DNA of 64,000 nt from NCBI RefSeq assembly GCF_036894955.1, contig NZ_CP145905.1:627501-691500 (forward strand). Reading direction: 5' to 3'. Made by a program: the position numbers and the translations under genes. A model generated the notes under the pieces. It searched no databases, was not told where the DNA came from, and saw only the letters and a list, made by a program, of their open reading frames with translations. The stretch is from Paenibacillus sp. KS-LC4 (GTDB taxonomy: Bacteria > Bacillota > Bacilli > Paenibacillales > Paenibacillaceae). This document shows positions 6,907 through 15,908 of the stretch, piece after piece (position 1 is the first letter of the stretch; every line of letters begins with the position of its first letter).

Positions 6907-8331
6907 TCAGTGCGAGCTGAGATAAACCTCCAGTGTGGAAATGGTAGGGCACCAGCGTGATTGTTCAATAGTCAGGCGGATGTGTCTTGCTGTTATTGCT
7001 GGAAATTTAAGTATGCGTTTGTATCCAACAATCGTGCATTCACTGAATTGCTCCCAAGAACCGTTATGCAGGTACTCCATACGGAGCTTTTCGATGCGTT
7101 GACCGGATTGAATATGCTCTTTGAGCACGATTCTGTCAAATGCTTGCTCGGCAATCAAATCGATTTCGATCACGGCATGCTCAGTGCCTTCTTTTGGACA
7201 CCAATACGTATTTTTGTCACCATCTAAAATACGATTGGCATCGTGGTTCTCGTCCAATGCTTCCGTCGCCGAGGCATTTGCATTCGCGGCAAGATTATGC
7301 TGGAAGGTGGACTTGATTTTTTGTCCAAGCTCAGCCATTCGCTTGGCATCGTTCTCATGAATGAGTCCGCGCTGATCGGGAGGAAGGTTCAGAAGAAAGG
7401 TCGAATTTCCACCAACCGATTTATAGTAGATATCCAAGAGCTCCTCCAGATTTCTAACCTTGTCATCCTCAGAGGCATGGTAGAACCAGCCTGGTCGAAT
7501 CGAGGTATTTACTTCAGCCGGATACCAAGTGAGCTTATCTTTCCCTTGGATGGCTTCTCTGCTGCCCAAATTCTCGTCTCTTGAGTTCGTTCGCTTGGAA
7601 AACTCGCCGTCGTCTACATGCTGCGACTCCTCCTGAATTTTCTCGCAATCCTGAAGCTCTGCTGGAACGACACTCCACTCGGAATCGCGAGTATGGCCTG
7701 CCTCATTGCCGCACCAACGAACATCAGGTCCGCATACGGATATTACTGCGCCTGGCTGCAATTCCCGAATCACCTCGTAATAGCCATCCCAATCGTAAAT
7801 TTGTTTTAATCCATTAGGTCCCTCGCCACAGGCTCCGTCAAACCATACACAGAAGATGTCTCCGTAATGGGTCAGCAGCTCGCGCAGCTGATTTTTCAAA
7901 TAGTCGTTGTATAGAGAGGAGCCGTAACGTTGATCGTGACGATCCCAAGGGGATAAATACACTCCGAATGCAAGCCCGCCTTCACGGCAAGCATCCGCTA
8001 CCTCCTTTACAAGATCGCCATTCCCGCCGCGCCATGTACTGTTCTTAACCGAATATTCCGTATACGCGCTTGGCCAAAGGCAGAATCCGTCATGATGCTT
8101 GCAGGTCAAGATCAAGCCCTTCATTCCCGCTGATTTGCAGACATCCACCCATTGCTTTGCGCTAAATTCCCTCGGGTTAAAAATGGCCGGGTCCTCGTCA
8201 CCGAGCCCCCATTCCTTATCCGTAAATGTGTTGACGCCGAAGTGGATAAAGGAATAGAACTCCAGCTCCTGCCATGCCACCTGCCGTGCAGACGGTACGA
8301 TTTGTGCAGCATTTCTGATTCGTTCACTCAT
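6907..8331 (-). CDS. GH29 alpha-L-fucosidase with C-terminal F5/8 type C (CBM32-like) domain
   Basis: 474 residues from the ATG at 8331, nine bases after AAAGGAG; an ATG 30 bases earlier lies before this site. Catalytic domain ~10-350: FIHFGVNTF (28-36), CKHHDGFCLWPS (77-88), YLSPWDRHD, and VWFDGACGEG with the probable GH29 nucleophile Asp165. Residues ~355-474 form a discoidin-like beta domain starting ANANASATEALDENHDANRI (galactose-binding fold). There is no signal peptide, so it acts in the cytoplasm on imported oligosaccharides. It is cotranscribed with the upstream GH42 gene (the ATG overlaps that stop by eight bases). The enzyme removes terminal alpha-L-fucose; fucosyl-galactosides are the likely substrates because of the GH42 partner, but GH29 members vary in specificity. 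Confidence 0.9.
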   Translation of the reverse strand: MSERIRNAAQIVPSARQVAWQELEFYSFIHFGVNTFTDKEWGLGDEDPAIFNPREFSAKQWVDVCKSAGMKGLILTCKHHDGFCLWPSAYTEYSVKNSTWRGGNGDLVKEVADACREGGLAFGVYLSPWDRHDQRYGSSLYNDYLKNQLRELLTHYGDIFCVWFDGACGEGPNGLKQIYDWDGYYEVIRELQPGAVISVCGPDVRWCGNEAGHTRDSEWSVVPAELQDCEKIQEESQHVDDGEFSKRTNSRDENLGSREAIQGKDKLTWYPAEVNTSIRPGWFYHASEDDKVRNLEELLDIYYKSVGGNSTFLLNLPPDQRGLIHENDAKRMAELGQKIKSTFQHNLAANANASATEALDENHDANRILDGDKNTYWCPKEGTEHAVIEIDLIAEQAFDRIVLKEHIQSGQRIEKLRMEYLHNGSWEQFSECTIVGYKRILKFPAITARHIRLTIEQSRWCPTISTLEVYLSSH

Positions 8332-10387
8332 TGGTATGCTCTCCTTTGATTGTCGATTCATACATCAGTAGTTCTACGTCATAGCTGCTGAGAGTCAGTG
8401 AGCGCTCGAAGTTTCTGCCAGTAAGGAAGCCAGAGGCTGGCCTATCGAGCTCTATCGTTTGCTCAGTGCCGGTGGTGTTCACATAGATAACGGAGCCGTT
8501 GTCCAGTTCGCGTGCAATAATTCCTGTCGGAGTAGACGGTCCTTTCTGTATGCCAAGCGCTGAATACAAGGGGTCGAGAAGTGCTGTAAGTAAGCTCGTA
8601 TTGGCTGGAATGGCGACATAGATGGCTTCTCCCTTGCCGTATTTGTTCCGTGTCACTGCGGGCGACTTATCCCATGTATTGGTAAAAGTTGCTACAGTCT
8701 CGGCCGTATGAGCCTCAAGGATTTCATAATAGTCGATATCAGGCTGCAGCTCACGCCCTCCGAGTGAAATAATTGGCTTCTCACGCTCCAAGCGAAGCTC
8801 CGTCTTCTCCAGTCCGCCAGCATTTTCAATAGGCGTATGACTTCTGGTTCTTGAGAATGCTCCGCTGCGAATGCCAAATACATCGCTAAGCTCTCCCGGA
8901 AGCGGTGTGTCAAATGCGCGGCTGTGCTCATTGACCTTCGCTGAATATGCTGTCATTACAACAGTTCCACCGCCTTCAACGAAGGATCGAATGGCTGCTG
9001 CCGATGCTTTATCCATCACGGCATGTCCGGGCACGATCAAAATCTTATAATTGTTCTTCAGCTGGCGCAAATTCACAATATTGCAGTCAAGATTAGCGAG
9101 CATGAGTGTCTCATAGGCTTGCAATACTTGCTCGGTATACTCCATTTTATAATAGCTGCGATTGCCCGCCATCACCTTCAAGCTTTCGTAGGAATAAGCA
9201 ATAGCGATTTCCGGCTTGGTTCTTCTAGGAAGGCCTAGCTCCTTCAAAAGGTTAAATTCCTCAGCGATTTGCTTGAACTCGTCATATTTCCAGCCTGGAG
9301 TTCCGTCATGGTCCACTAGACCGAATACATACTGCTCCTCGCCGCCCAGCATGGTCCGCCAGGTCCACGCACAGACCGCTTGACCCCTATATACTAAAGA
9401 GAGATAGGCGTACATTCTCATGGCATTGCGCGGCGAACCGTAGCCTCCAAAGTCACCGGTTTGGAATTCGAGGCACCATATCGGTTTATCAAGCTCCCCA
9501 ATGCGATGATCCATAAAGAAACAAGCGGCTGTCAAAGCTCTTCTGTCTTCTGGATTAGTGCCCGGATAAAAACCGATTCCAGGCAGGTCGATTATATCTT
9601 GATACTGCTTCATATAATCGAAACCGTATCCGGGATTTTCAGACCAATGGTTGGTCGATTCCCTGGCATGTGGGGCCAAGCGTTTGACGAGAAGGCTTAA
9701 GCCATGCATAAACGCCAAAGTTTCATCGGAGTAAAAACGCCACATGTCGATTACCCGTTCCGGAGCCCCTTGTATATGACCCGAAATCGGCAGCACGACA
9801 TCGTGAAAGCTGTTAAGCTTTCTGGACCAGCGATGCGTCGTCCATGCTTGATTCAAGCTGTCTATCGTTTTATATTTCTCCTTAAGCCAAGCTTCAAAGC
9901 GGTCTCTGGCAGCACTGGAATAGGAAGGCGAGCCTGAGCCAAGCTCATTGCACAAACCAAAGGCGTAAAGAGCGGGATGGTTTCGATAGTGGCAAACTAG
10001 TTTTTCTGCGAATCTGTACGCATATTCTTGAAAAGCTGGATGGCCGATATCTTCCATATATCGTGTTTGCGCTTCTAAACGAATGCCGTTTGTATCTGTG
10101 AGGTCGATCTCGGGATATTTTTTGTGCAGCCATGTGGGAGCTGGACGGGTGGCGATATCAAGAACAACCTTTATGCCAGCCTCGTGGAAAAGGTCCATTA
10201 CTTCATCGAACCACTCAAATGTAAAGTTCCCCTCAGACGGCTCATAGCTGTCCCAGCAAAGATGCCCCAGTCGGACAATATTGAAGGAGGCCTTCTTCAT
10301 CATTTCAATATCATGCTTCCATCGCTCGCGAGGCCAATCGTGTGGATGGTAATTCGTTCCTGCAAATAACAAGCTGATCACCGCCAT
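8324..10387 (-). CDS. GH42 beta-galactosidase
   Basis: 687 residues, the usual GH42 length. The TIM barrel covers ~1-370 (GTNYHPHDWP near the start, RLGHLCWDSYEP). The acid/base is Glu148 in GLCNELGSG and the nucleophile Glu307 in WCLEFQTGDFGG. A trimerisation domain of the GATase fold follows (~390-590, ILIVPGHAVMDKASAAAI), then a small beta domain. There is no signal peptide, so it hydrolyses imported galactosides inside the cell. No convincing ribosome binding site precedes the ATG at 10387; a TTG a few codons in, after GGTGAT, is an alternative. It heads the operon with GH29 and faces a divergent sugar-uptake operon. Confidence 0.92.
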   Translation of the reverse strand: MAVISLLFAGTNYHPHDWPRERWKHDIEMMKKASFNIVRLGHLCWDSYEPSEGNFTFEWFDEVMDLFHEAGIKVVLDIATRPAPTWLHKKYPEIDLTDTNGIRLEAQTRYMEDIGHPAFQEYAYRFAEKLVCHYRNHPALYAFGLCNELGSGSPSYSSAARDRFEAWLKEKYKTIDSLNQAWTTHRWSRKLNSFHDVVLPISGHIQGAPERVIDMWRFYSDETLAFMHGLSLLVKRLAPHARESTNHWSENPGYGFDYMKQYQDIIDLPGIGFYPGTNPEDRRALTAACFFMDHRIGELDKPIWCLEFQTGDFGGYGSPRNAMRMYAYLSLVYRGQAVCAWTWRTMLGGEEQYVFGLVDHDGTPGWKYDEFKQIAEEFNLLKELGLPRRTKPEIAIAYSYESLKVMAGNRSYYKMEYTEQVLQAYETLMLANLDCNIVNLRQLKNNYKILIVPGHAVMDKASAAAIRSFVEGGGTVVMTAYSAKVNEHSRAFDTPLPGELSDVFGIRSGAFSRTRSHTPIENAGGLEKTELRLEREKPIISLGGRELQPDIDYYEILEAHTAETVATFTNTWDKSPAVTRNKYGKGEAIYVAIPANTSLLTALLDPLYSALGIQKGPSTPTGIIARELDNGSVIYVNTTGTEQTIELDRPASGFLTGRNFERSLTLSSYDVELLMYESTIKGEHTNE

Positions 10388-10585
10388 ATAAAATAATTAA
10401 ATATACAGATCATATTAAATGCTGGATTCCAAATAAGAAATATAAAAAATCAATGCGAATATATAAGAATATGAAAACCAAAATGAACGACCAATATATT
10501 TATATAAATCTCGTTTTATTGTTATTTATGCATTCATGAGGTCAGCGATATACTAAACATCAATCATATAAAGGGAGGTCGCAGA
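10388..10585. promoter_or_regulatory. Divergent promoter region of the GH42-GH29 and sugar-uptake operons
   Basis: A 198-base AT-rich gap between divergent genes must hold both promoters. A TATACT -10-like box is at 10549-10554 for the plus-strand operon. I see no clear palindromic operator. The YesN-type regulator encoded at 15886-17463 is the obvious candidate to bind here. The solute-binding gene has an AAAGGGAGG ribosome binding site at its left boundary. Confidence 0.5.
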
Positions 10586-12232
10586 ATGAGAAAAAGATTT
10601 GTGAAGCAAGCGTCCATTGCGCTTGTAGCCGGATTAACGCTTTTGACTGCTGTTGGCTGCAGCCAATCATCCAATTCAGAGAACAATGCACAAGGGGAAA
10701 CAGAGAATGCAGGTCAACAAGAGGCTACGATTACATTAGGTCGTGTTGTAGGCTCCGATAACAAATTTAAAAATGGAGAGAGCATAGAAAACAATGTTCA
10801 CACCAAGTGGGCTAAAGAGAAGTTCGGCATTAACTTTAAGGTGGATTGGACCGTCGGAACCGGCGAGGCCTATTCCACAAGACTCCGTCTTTTGTTGAAC
10901 TCCAACGATAAGCTGCCGGATGTTTTCACTTTGAGTGATCCGACGCTTGAGAATCAGGTGGTCGATTCCGGCAAAGTCATGGATATTGATGAAGCCTTCG
11001 AAAAATATGCTTCGCCGCGAATCAAGGAGCTGTACGCTCAATACCCTGAAATCTGGAATACAGTAAGCTACGATGGCAAGCATTATGGTCTTCCTACCTT
11101 CAATGCTGGCAGTTCCTTCAGCGTCATGTGGATACGTCAGGATTGGCTGGATAAATTAGGGCTGCAGGCTCCTAAAACCATTGAAGATATGGAAACCGTC
11201 ATGGATGCGTTTGTTAATCAAGATCCTGATGGCAACGGGCAAAAGGATACCATCGGATTGTCTCTTTCCCTTAAAAAAGGCGTTACAGCCGTGAAGGATA
11301 CGTATATGGTTTCCAGTGATTTCTTATTTGGACAAGCAGCTATCCCTACCTACTGGACGGAGGCGGCAGACGGATCGCTACAGTACGGGTCCGTGCAGCC
11401 AACGGTGAAGGAGGGGCTGACCAAGCTTAGCGAGTGGATGAGCAAAGGCTATCTGGATAAAGATGCAGGGGTTATGGATGAAGCCAAGGCAGCGGAGAGC
11501 TTTGTGCAGGGCAAATCCGGCATGGTGTTTGGACCTACATGGATGGCGACTTATCCGTTCAACTCCGATATGAAATTTGATTATAAGCCGGTACCGATAC
11601 CAGCAGGTATTGACGGGAAGATGGGATTCGGCAGCGAGCCGCAATCCTCAGTCAGATTTTATTTCAACAAGGACTTTAAGTATATGGAAGCATTTTTCAA
11701 TTATTTGGACGCTATTATGGGGCCAGGCTTCTATGATCCTGATTCGGAATTCGCCAACGGCTGGGCGGAGGGCTACGATTATATCCTGAAAGATGGAGAG
11801 CCTGTCTATGATCAGGATCAAATTCCGGGTGGATGGATCGATGTGAAAAAATATTCGATTTACGGAAACGATATCCAAACGCCAAAAAAAGAGCTTGAGG
11901 TCATGGCCAAGCTAGGTCAGGGAATCGCGCCAGAAACGCCTTATGAGAAGTATTTCTCAGCCAGACCGAAGAAATGGGCGGAAGCTGCTGCAGTATTGCA
12001 AACGTATCTCGACGATGCCGCTGTTTTTGATCGGTATACCGGACCACCAACAGCTACGATGGCTCAAAAAGGCGAATTGCTTCGCAAAATGGAAAACGAA
12101 GCCTTCCTGAAGATTATTTACGGGAACGAATCCCCAGACTCCTTCGATGATTTTGTTAGTAAGTGGAAATCCTCCGGCGGCGACGATATGACCAAAGAAG
12201 TAAACGAGTGGTATCAAGCGGTCAGCAAATAG
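10586..12232 (+). CDS. Extracellular oligosaccharide-binding lipoprotein of an ABC importer (LplA-type)
   Basis: 548 residues. Lipoprotein signal LLTAVGC puts the lipidated Cys at 25. A Ser/Asn-rich tether follows, then a large family 1 binding fold. A DPDGNGQKDTIG loop (~216-227) is the calcium-type loop common in LplA-like proteins. Pairing with LplB- and YtcP-type permeases and a YesM/YesN sensor fits uptake of complex oligosaccharides; the divergent GH42 and GH29 enzymes suggest galactose- and fucose-containing ones. As usual for this class no ATPase is encoded; a shared MsmX-type ATPase elsewhere is assumed. Confidence 0.92.
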   Translation: MRKRFVKQASIALVAGLTLLTAVGCSQSSNSENNAQGETENAGQQEATITLGRVVGSDNKFKNGESIENNVHTKWAKEKFGINFKVDWTVGTGEAYSTRLRLLLNSNDKLPDVFTLSDPTLENQVVDSGKVMDIDEAFEKYASPRIKELYAQYPEIWNTVSYDGKHYGLPTFNAGSSFSVMWIRQDWLDKLGLQAPKTIEDMETVMDAFVNQDPDGNGQKDTIGLSLSLKKGVTAVKDTYMVSSDFLFGQAAIPTYWTEAADGSLQYGSVQPTVKEGLTKLSEWMSKGYLDKDAGVMDEAKAAESFVQGKSGMVFGPTWMATYPFNSDMKFDYKPVPIPAGIDGKMGFGSEPQSSVRFYFNKDFKYMEAFFNYLDAIMGPGFYDPDSEFANGWAEGYDYILKDGEPVYDQDQIPGGWIDVKKYSIYGNDIQTPKKELEVMAKLGQGIAPETPYEKYFSARPKKWAEAAAVLQTYLDDAAVFDRYTGPPTATMAQKGELLRKMENEAFLKIIYGNESPDSFDDFVSKWKSSGGDDMTKEVNEWYQAVSK

Positions 12233-12247
12233 AAGATTTTACTTCGG

Positions 12248-12285
12248 CAGGCCTTGCGGGCATATCGACGTAAGGCCTGTTTTAT
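12248..12285 (+). terminator. Intra-operon hairpin (partial terminator)
   Basis: CAGGCCTT and AAGGCCTG pair perfectly, followed by TTTTATTTTC. It lies between the binding-protein gene and the permeases and would make the binding protein more abundant than the membrane components. Confidence 0.75.
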
Positions 12286-12316
12286 TTTCTAAATTAGCAA
12301 AAAAGGAGTTGTCTGG

Positions 12317-13228
12317 ATGATGGAATGGAAGAAGAGGAGGATGAAGGTTTTTCGCCAGCTTCCTCTTCATTTGCTCATACTGCCATCTGTAATCTGCTTG
12401 CTGGTATTTAATTACGCGCCAATGGCTGGACTACTGATGGCTTTTCAGGACTATAAGCCTCGTCTGGGTCTTCTGAATTCGCCATGGGTTGGCTTAGAGC
12501 ATTTTCAGTATATGTTTACGTATCCCGACAGCATACAAGTGATTTATAACACGCTATTAATCGCTTCGCTTAAAATTGCAGCGAACACTGTGGTGCCTAT
12601 CGTGTTTGCCTTGCTTCTGAATGAAGTTCGCGTCGTGATGTTCAAAAGGTTTGTACAGACGTTCGTTTACCTTCCTCATTTCTTGTCTTGGGTAATATTA
12701 GGCGGCATCTTGACGGATATCTTAGGCAATAAAGGGATTGTGAATCATCTATTATCCCTGCTGGGAGCCGATCCTGTATTCTTTCTCGGTGACGGCACCT
12801 GGTTTCGAATCACGGTCGTGATCAGCGATGTATGGAAGGAATTCGGCTTTTCCACGATTATTTATTTGGCGGCCATGAGCGGCATTAATATGTCATTATA
12901 CGAAGCAGCAGAAATGGATGGAGCAAGCCGCTTCAAGCAAACCTTCTACGTTACCTTGCCATCGCTTGTGCCTGTGATATTGGTTGTAGGAACGTTGTCG
13001 CTAGGCAATATCCTTAACGCTGGCTTCGACCAAATCTTCAACCTGTACAACCCGCTCGTTTACCGTGAAGGAGATATTATTGATACCTTTGTTTACAGAG
13101 TAGGTCTTATGAATGGATCGTTCAGCTTCGCGACAGCCGTCGGCTTGTTCAAATCGGCAGTGAGCTTTGTCCTGATCGTTGCTGCGTACCGACTTGCCTA
13201 CCGATTTGGCAATTATCGTATTTTTTAA
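12317..13228 (+). CDS. Oligosaccharide ABC transporter permease (LplB-type)
   Basis: 303 residues after AAAAAGGAG. It has six membrane helices, a start typical of the family (LLILPSVICLLVFNYAPMAG), LPHFLSWVILGGI in the middle, and the ATPase-contact EAA loop YEAAEMDGASRFKQTFYVTL (~195-214). It forms a heterodimeric channel with the next gene product. Confidence 0.93.
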   Translation: MMEWKKRRMKVFRQLPLHLLILPSVICLLVFNYAPMAGLLMAFQDYKPRLGLLNSPWVGLEHFQYMFTYPDSIQVIYNTLLIASLKIAANTVVPIVFALLLNEVRVVMFKRFVQTFVYLPHFLSWVILGGILTDILGNKGIVNHLLSLLGADPVFFLGDGTWFRITVVISDVWKEFGFSTIIYLAAMSGINMSLYEAAEMDGASRFKQTFYVTLPSLVPVILVVGTLSLGNILNAGFDQIFNLYNPLVYREGDIIDTFVYRVGLMNGSFSFATAVGLFKSAVSFVLIVAAYRLAYRFGNYRIF

Positions 13229-13248
13229 AGTAAAGGCAGGCTGATTAT

Positions 13249-14118
13249 ATGTATCGAGACACAATTGCTTATCGCTGGTTTACTGTATCCAATACATTGC
13301 TTCTGACAGTGATATCCGTTTTATGTATTTTGCCGCTGGTTCATGTTGCCGCTGTGTCTTTAAGCTCAAGCTCGGCTGCAACGGCCAGCCAGGTGTATTT
13401 TTGGCCAGTTGGATTTACGGGTGAAGCTTACTTGAGGACGCTGTCGAATCCTTTATTTTTGCGTTCCCTTATCCTATCGGTGGAAAGAACAATCAGCGGC
13501 ACCTTGTTGTCCATGGCATTGACCGTTACAGCGGCTTATACGCTGTCGCGTTCCTTTTACGGCAGAGGATTTTATTCGTGGTTTTTCGTATTTACAATGC
13601 TGTTTAACGGCGGCTTGATTCCGAGTTATCTGGTAGTCACTCAGCTGCATTTGACTAATACGCTAGGAGCGCTTATCCTTCCGGCAGCCGTCAACGTGTT
13701 TAATACGATTCTTATGATGCAATTTTTCCGAGCTATTCCGAAGGAGCTTGAAGAAGCGGCTTTAATAGATGGAGCGGGTTATATGAGATCGCTGACAGCT
13801 ATTTATGTGCCTCTATCGCTTCCTTCTTTAGCTACCTTATCGTTGTTTTCGATGGTATGGCACTGGAATTCATGGTTTGACGGATTGATTTATATGACCG
13901 ATTACCGGCAATACCCGCTTGCTACATTTTTACAGACGATCATTCAAAGCGGAGACATGCGCAATACGAATATAGATCCCGGGCAGCTGCAGATTCTATC
14001 GGAAAGAACTGTGCGATCTGCCCAAATATTGATTGGAGCGCTTCCGATCCTGCTAGTCTATCCCTTTCTGCAAAGGTTTTTCGTTCAAGGGTTGACGATG
14101 GGAGCCGTTAAGGAATAG
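13249..14118 (+). CDS. Oligosaccharide ABC transporter permease (YtcP-type)
   Basis: 289 residues and six membrane helices. FTMLFNGGLIPSYLVV and the EAA loop LEEAALIDGAGYMRSLTAIY (~165-184) are diagnostic of the partner permease; the C-terminus LPILLVYPFLQRFFVQGLTM is the typical family ending. It lies 20 bases after the first permease. Confidence 0.93.
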   Translation: MYRDTIAYRWFTVSNTLLLTVISVLCILPLVHVAAVSLSSSSAATASQVYFWPVGFTGEAYLRTLSNPLFLRSLILSVERTISGTLLSMALTVTAAYTLSRSFYGRGFYSWFFVFTMLFNGGLIPSYLVVTQLHLTNTLGALILPAAVNVFNTILMMQFFRAIPKELEEAALIDGAGYMRSLTAIYVPLSLPSLATLSLFSMVWHWNSWFDGLIYMTDYRQYPLATFLQTIIQSGDMRNTNIDPGQLQILSERTVRSAQILIGALPILLVYPFLQRFFVQGLTMGAVKE

Positions 14119-14147
14119 AATGGGCAAAAACTTGGGAGTCGAAGCGA

Positions 14148-15908
14148 ATGATTAACAAGGAACGCAGTCTCTTTTCCAAACTAGTCGGCTCGCTTATATT
14201 ATTTTTGCTGCCAGTATTCATTTTGTCCATATATTCCAATAGAGTCAACGAGAATGCGATGACTGAACAAATTAAACAGTCAAGCATCAGCAGGCTATCT
14301 ACCTTAGCCACGCAATTGGACAATACTATTCTTCAATTGGAGGTATTCACCAATATTCTGATTCGTGATCCGAACGTCATTGAATTTCAAGATTTGTCTT
14401 TGGTGACCTCCAGCTATTATGAACAAATTAATCGAAAAAAAATTATTCAGGATAAGCTATATTTGCAAAGTGCATCGACCGAATGGATTAACGATGTAAC
14501 CGTTTATTCCCCGCAAACCGGACAAACGATATCGACAGTAAACGGAACCTCGTTTGATCCGGAGCGGCTGCAGAGGCTAAGCAAGGAAAATTGGAATTTT
14601 ATTTTGAACGATGAACAGACAAACAAACTGGGAAAGGTGACCCATCTGACCGTTGAACCTTACGAGGCAGGCGGCGGTATCTCCAAAGCCAATTCCATCA
14701 TTGAAATAAGCTTTGACATGAGCAACGTAATTCATATGCTGGACAAGTTTAAGTCGCAAGGGAGCGGCGAAGCCTTATTTTATAAGTCTAGTGATACATT
14801 TTTAGCAACAAGCTCGTTCCCTTCCTATCTCCTTAGTGAAGCTGTGTCGGCTTTAAAACAAAGACAGCTGGCAGATGAGGGAGGCATTACCTTAAATATA
14901 AACGGGATTTCATATCTGCTTACTTATTCGAATGTACAAGCGCTCGATGGTTATGTAGTCAGCGTAGTGCCTTTATCCGAGATTTTAACTCCATTGCGAA
15001 TGACCAATCGCTTCGCCTATCTTGTCTATGGATTGCTGCTCATCGTCGGCATTGCAGTATCCTGGTTGCTGTACCGAAATGTTCAGGTACCCTTGCGGGC
15101 ACTTGTAAAAGGAGTGCAGCAAATTAAAATGGGACAATACAAGACAAGAATTCCGCTTCAGGTAAACAACGAATTTCGGCTCATTATTTCCAGATTCAAT
15201 GATATGGCTGATCAAATTCAGCAGCTCATCGAGAATGTGCTGGAGCAGCAGCTGCATACGCGCGAAGCAGAGCTCAAGCAGCTGCAATCGCAAATCAATC
15301 CGCATTTCTTGTATAACAGCTTGACCTATGTCATCAGCATGACCAAGCTGAACAGGAAAGACGCGGTTCTTGAGATGGCCTATCACCTGTCAGATTATTA
15401 TCGCTACACGACTCGGGTGGAGAATCAATTGGTTAAGCTGGAGGACGAGTTGAAGAACGCGGCTGATTATCTTAGTATTCATCGCATGAGGATGAGTCGT
15501 ATTCGTTATGGAATTGATGTGCTGAGCGGCATGATGACCCTTATAGTGCCCAGACTAATTTTGCAGCCGATTGTGGAGAACGCTTTGATTCATGGGGTTG
15601 AAGCTTTGGAGGATGTTGGAGTTATAACGATTACGGGGAGATGCACAGGCAACGAATATTCATTAATTGTAGAAGACAATGGTGGCTCCATGAACTTCGA
15701 GCGGCTGCAAGACCTTCGTAAGCTATTGACAAGCCGGCACGGAGAAGGGGCGGAAAGCTGCGGTCTTCTGAATGTGCATCGGCGGCTCCAGCTCCGTTAT
15801 GGAGCCGATTCCGGCTTGAAGCTTTCGATTAACGCTGCATCCGGACTGCGGGTAGAGCTGCATTGGAGAGGGGAGGCGGTTGACGATGAAGCTGTTGATT
15901 GTAGATGA
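14148..15908 (+). CDS. YesM-type sensor histidine kinase
   Basis: 586 residues. A membrane helix lies at ~12-30, then an extracellular sensing domain (~31-285), a second helix (~288-310), and a HAMP segment (VPLRALVKGVQQIKMGQYKT). The His_kinase motif LQSQINPHFLYNSL carries phospho-acceptor His386, and the ATP-binding N-box is IVENALIHG. It is cotranscribed with permeases and overlaps its regulator. It probably senses the imported sugar, possibly through the binding protein. The G box is reduced (DNGGSM), as in many of this class. Confidence 0.92.
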   Translation: MINKERSLFSKLVGSLILFLLPVFILSIYSNRVNENAMTEQIKQSSISRLSTLATQLDNTILQLEVFTNILIRDPNVIEFQDLSLVTSSYYEQINRKKIIQDKLYLQSASTEWINDVTVYSPQTGQTISTVNGTSFDPERLQRLSKENWNFILNDEQTNKLGKVTHLTVEPYEAGGGISKANSIIEISFDMSNVIHMLDKFKSQGSGEALFYKSSDTFLATSSFPSYLLSEAVSALKQRQLADEGGITLNINGISYLLTYSNVQALDGYVVSVVPLSEILTPLRMTNRFAYLVYGLLLIVGIAVSWLLYRNVQVPLRALVKGVQQIKMGQYKTRIPLQVNNEFRLIISRFNDMADQIQQLIENVLEQQLHTREAELKQLQSQINPHFLYNSLTYVISMTKLNRKDAVLEMAYHLSDYYRYTTRVENQLVKLEDELKNAADYLSIHRMRMSRIRYGIDVLSGMMTLIVPRLILQPIVENALIHGVEALEDVGVITITGRCTGNEYSLIVEDNGGSMNFERLQDLRKLLTSRHGEGAESCGLLNVHRRLQLRYGADSGLKLSINAASGLRVELHWRGEAVDDEAVDCR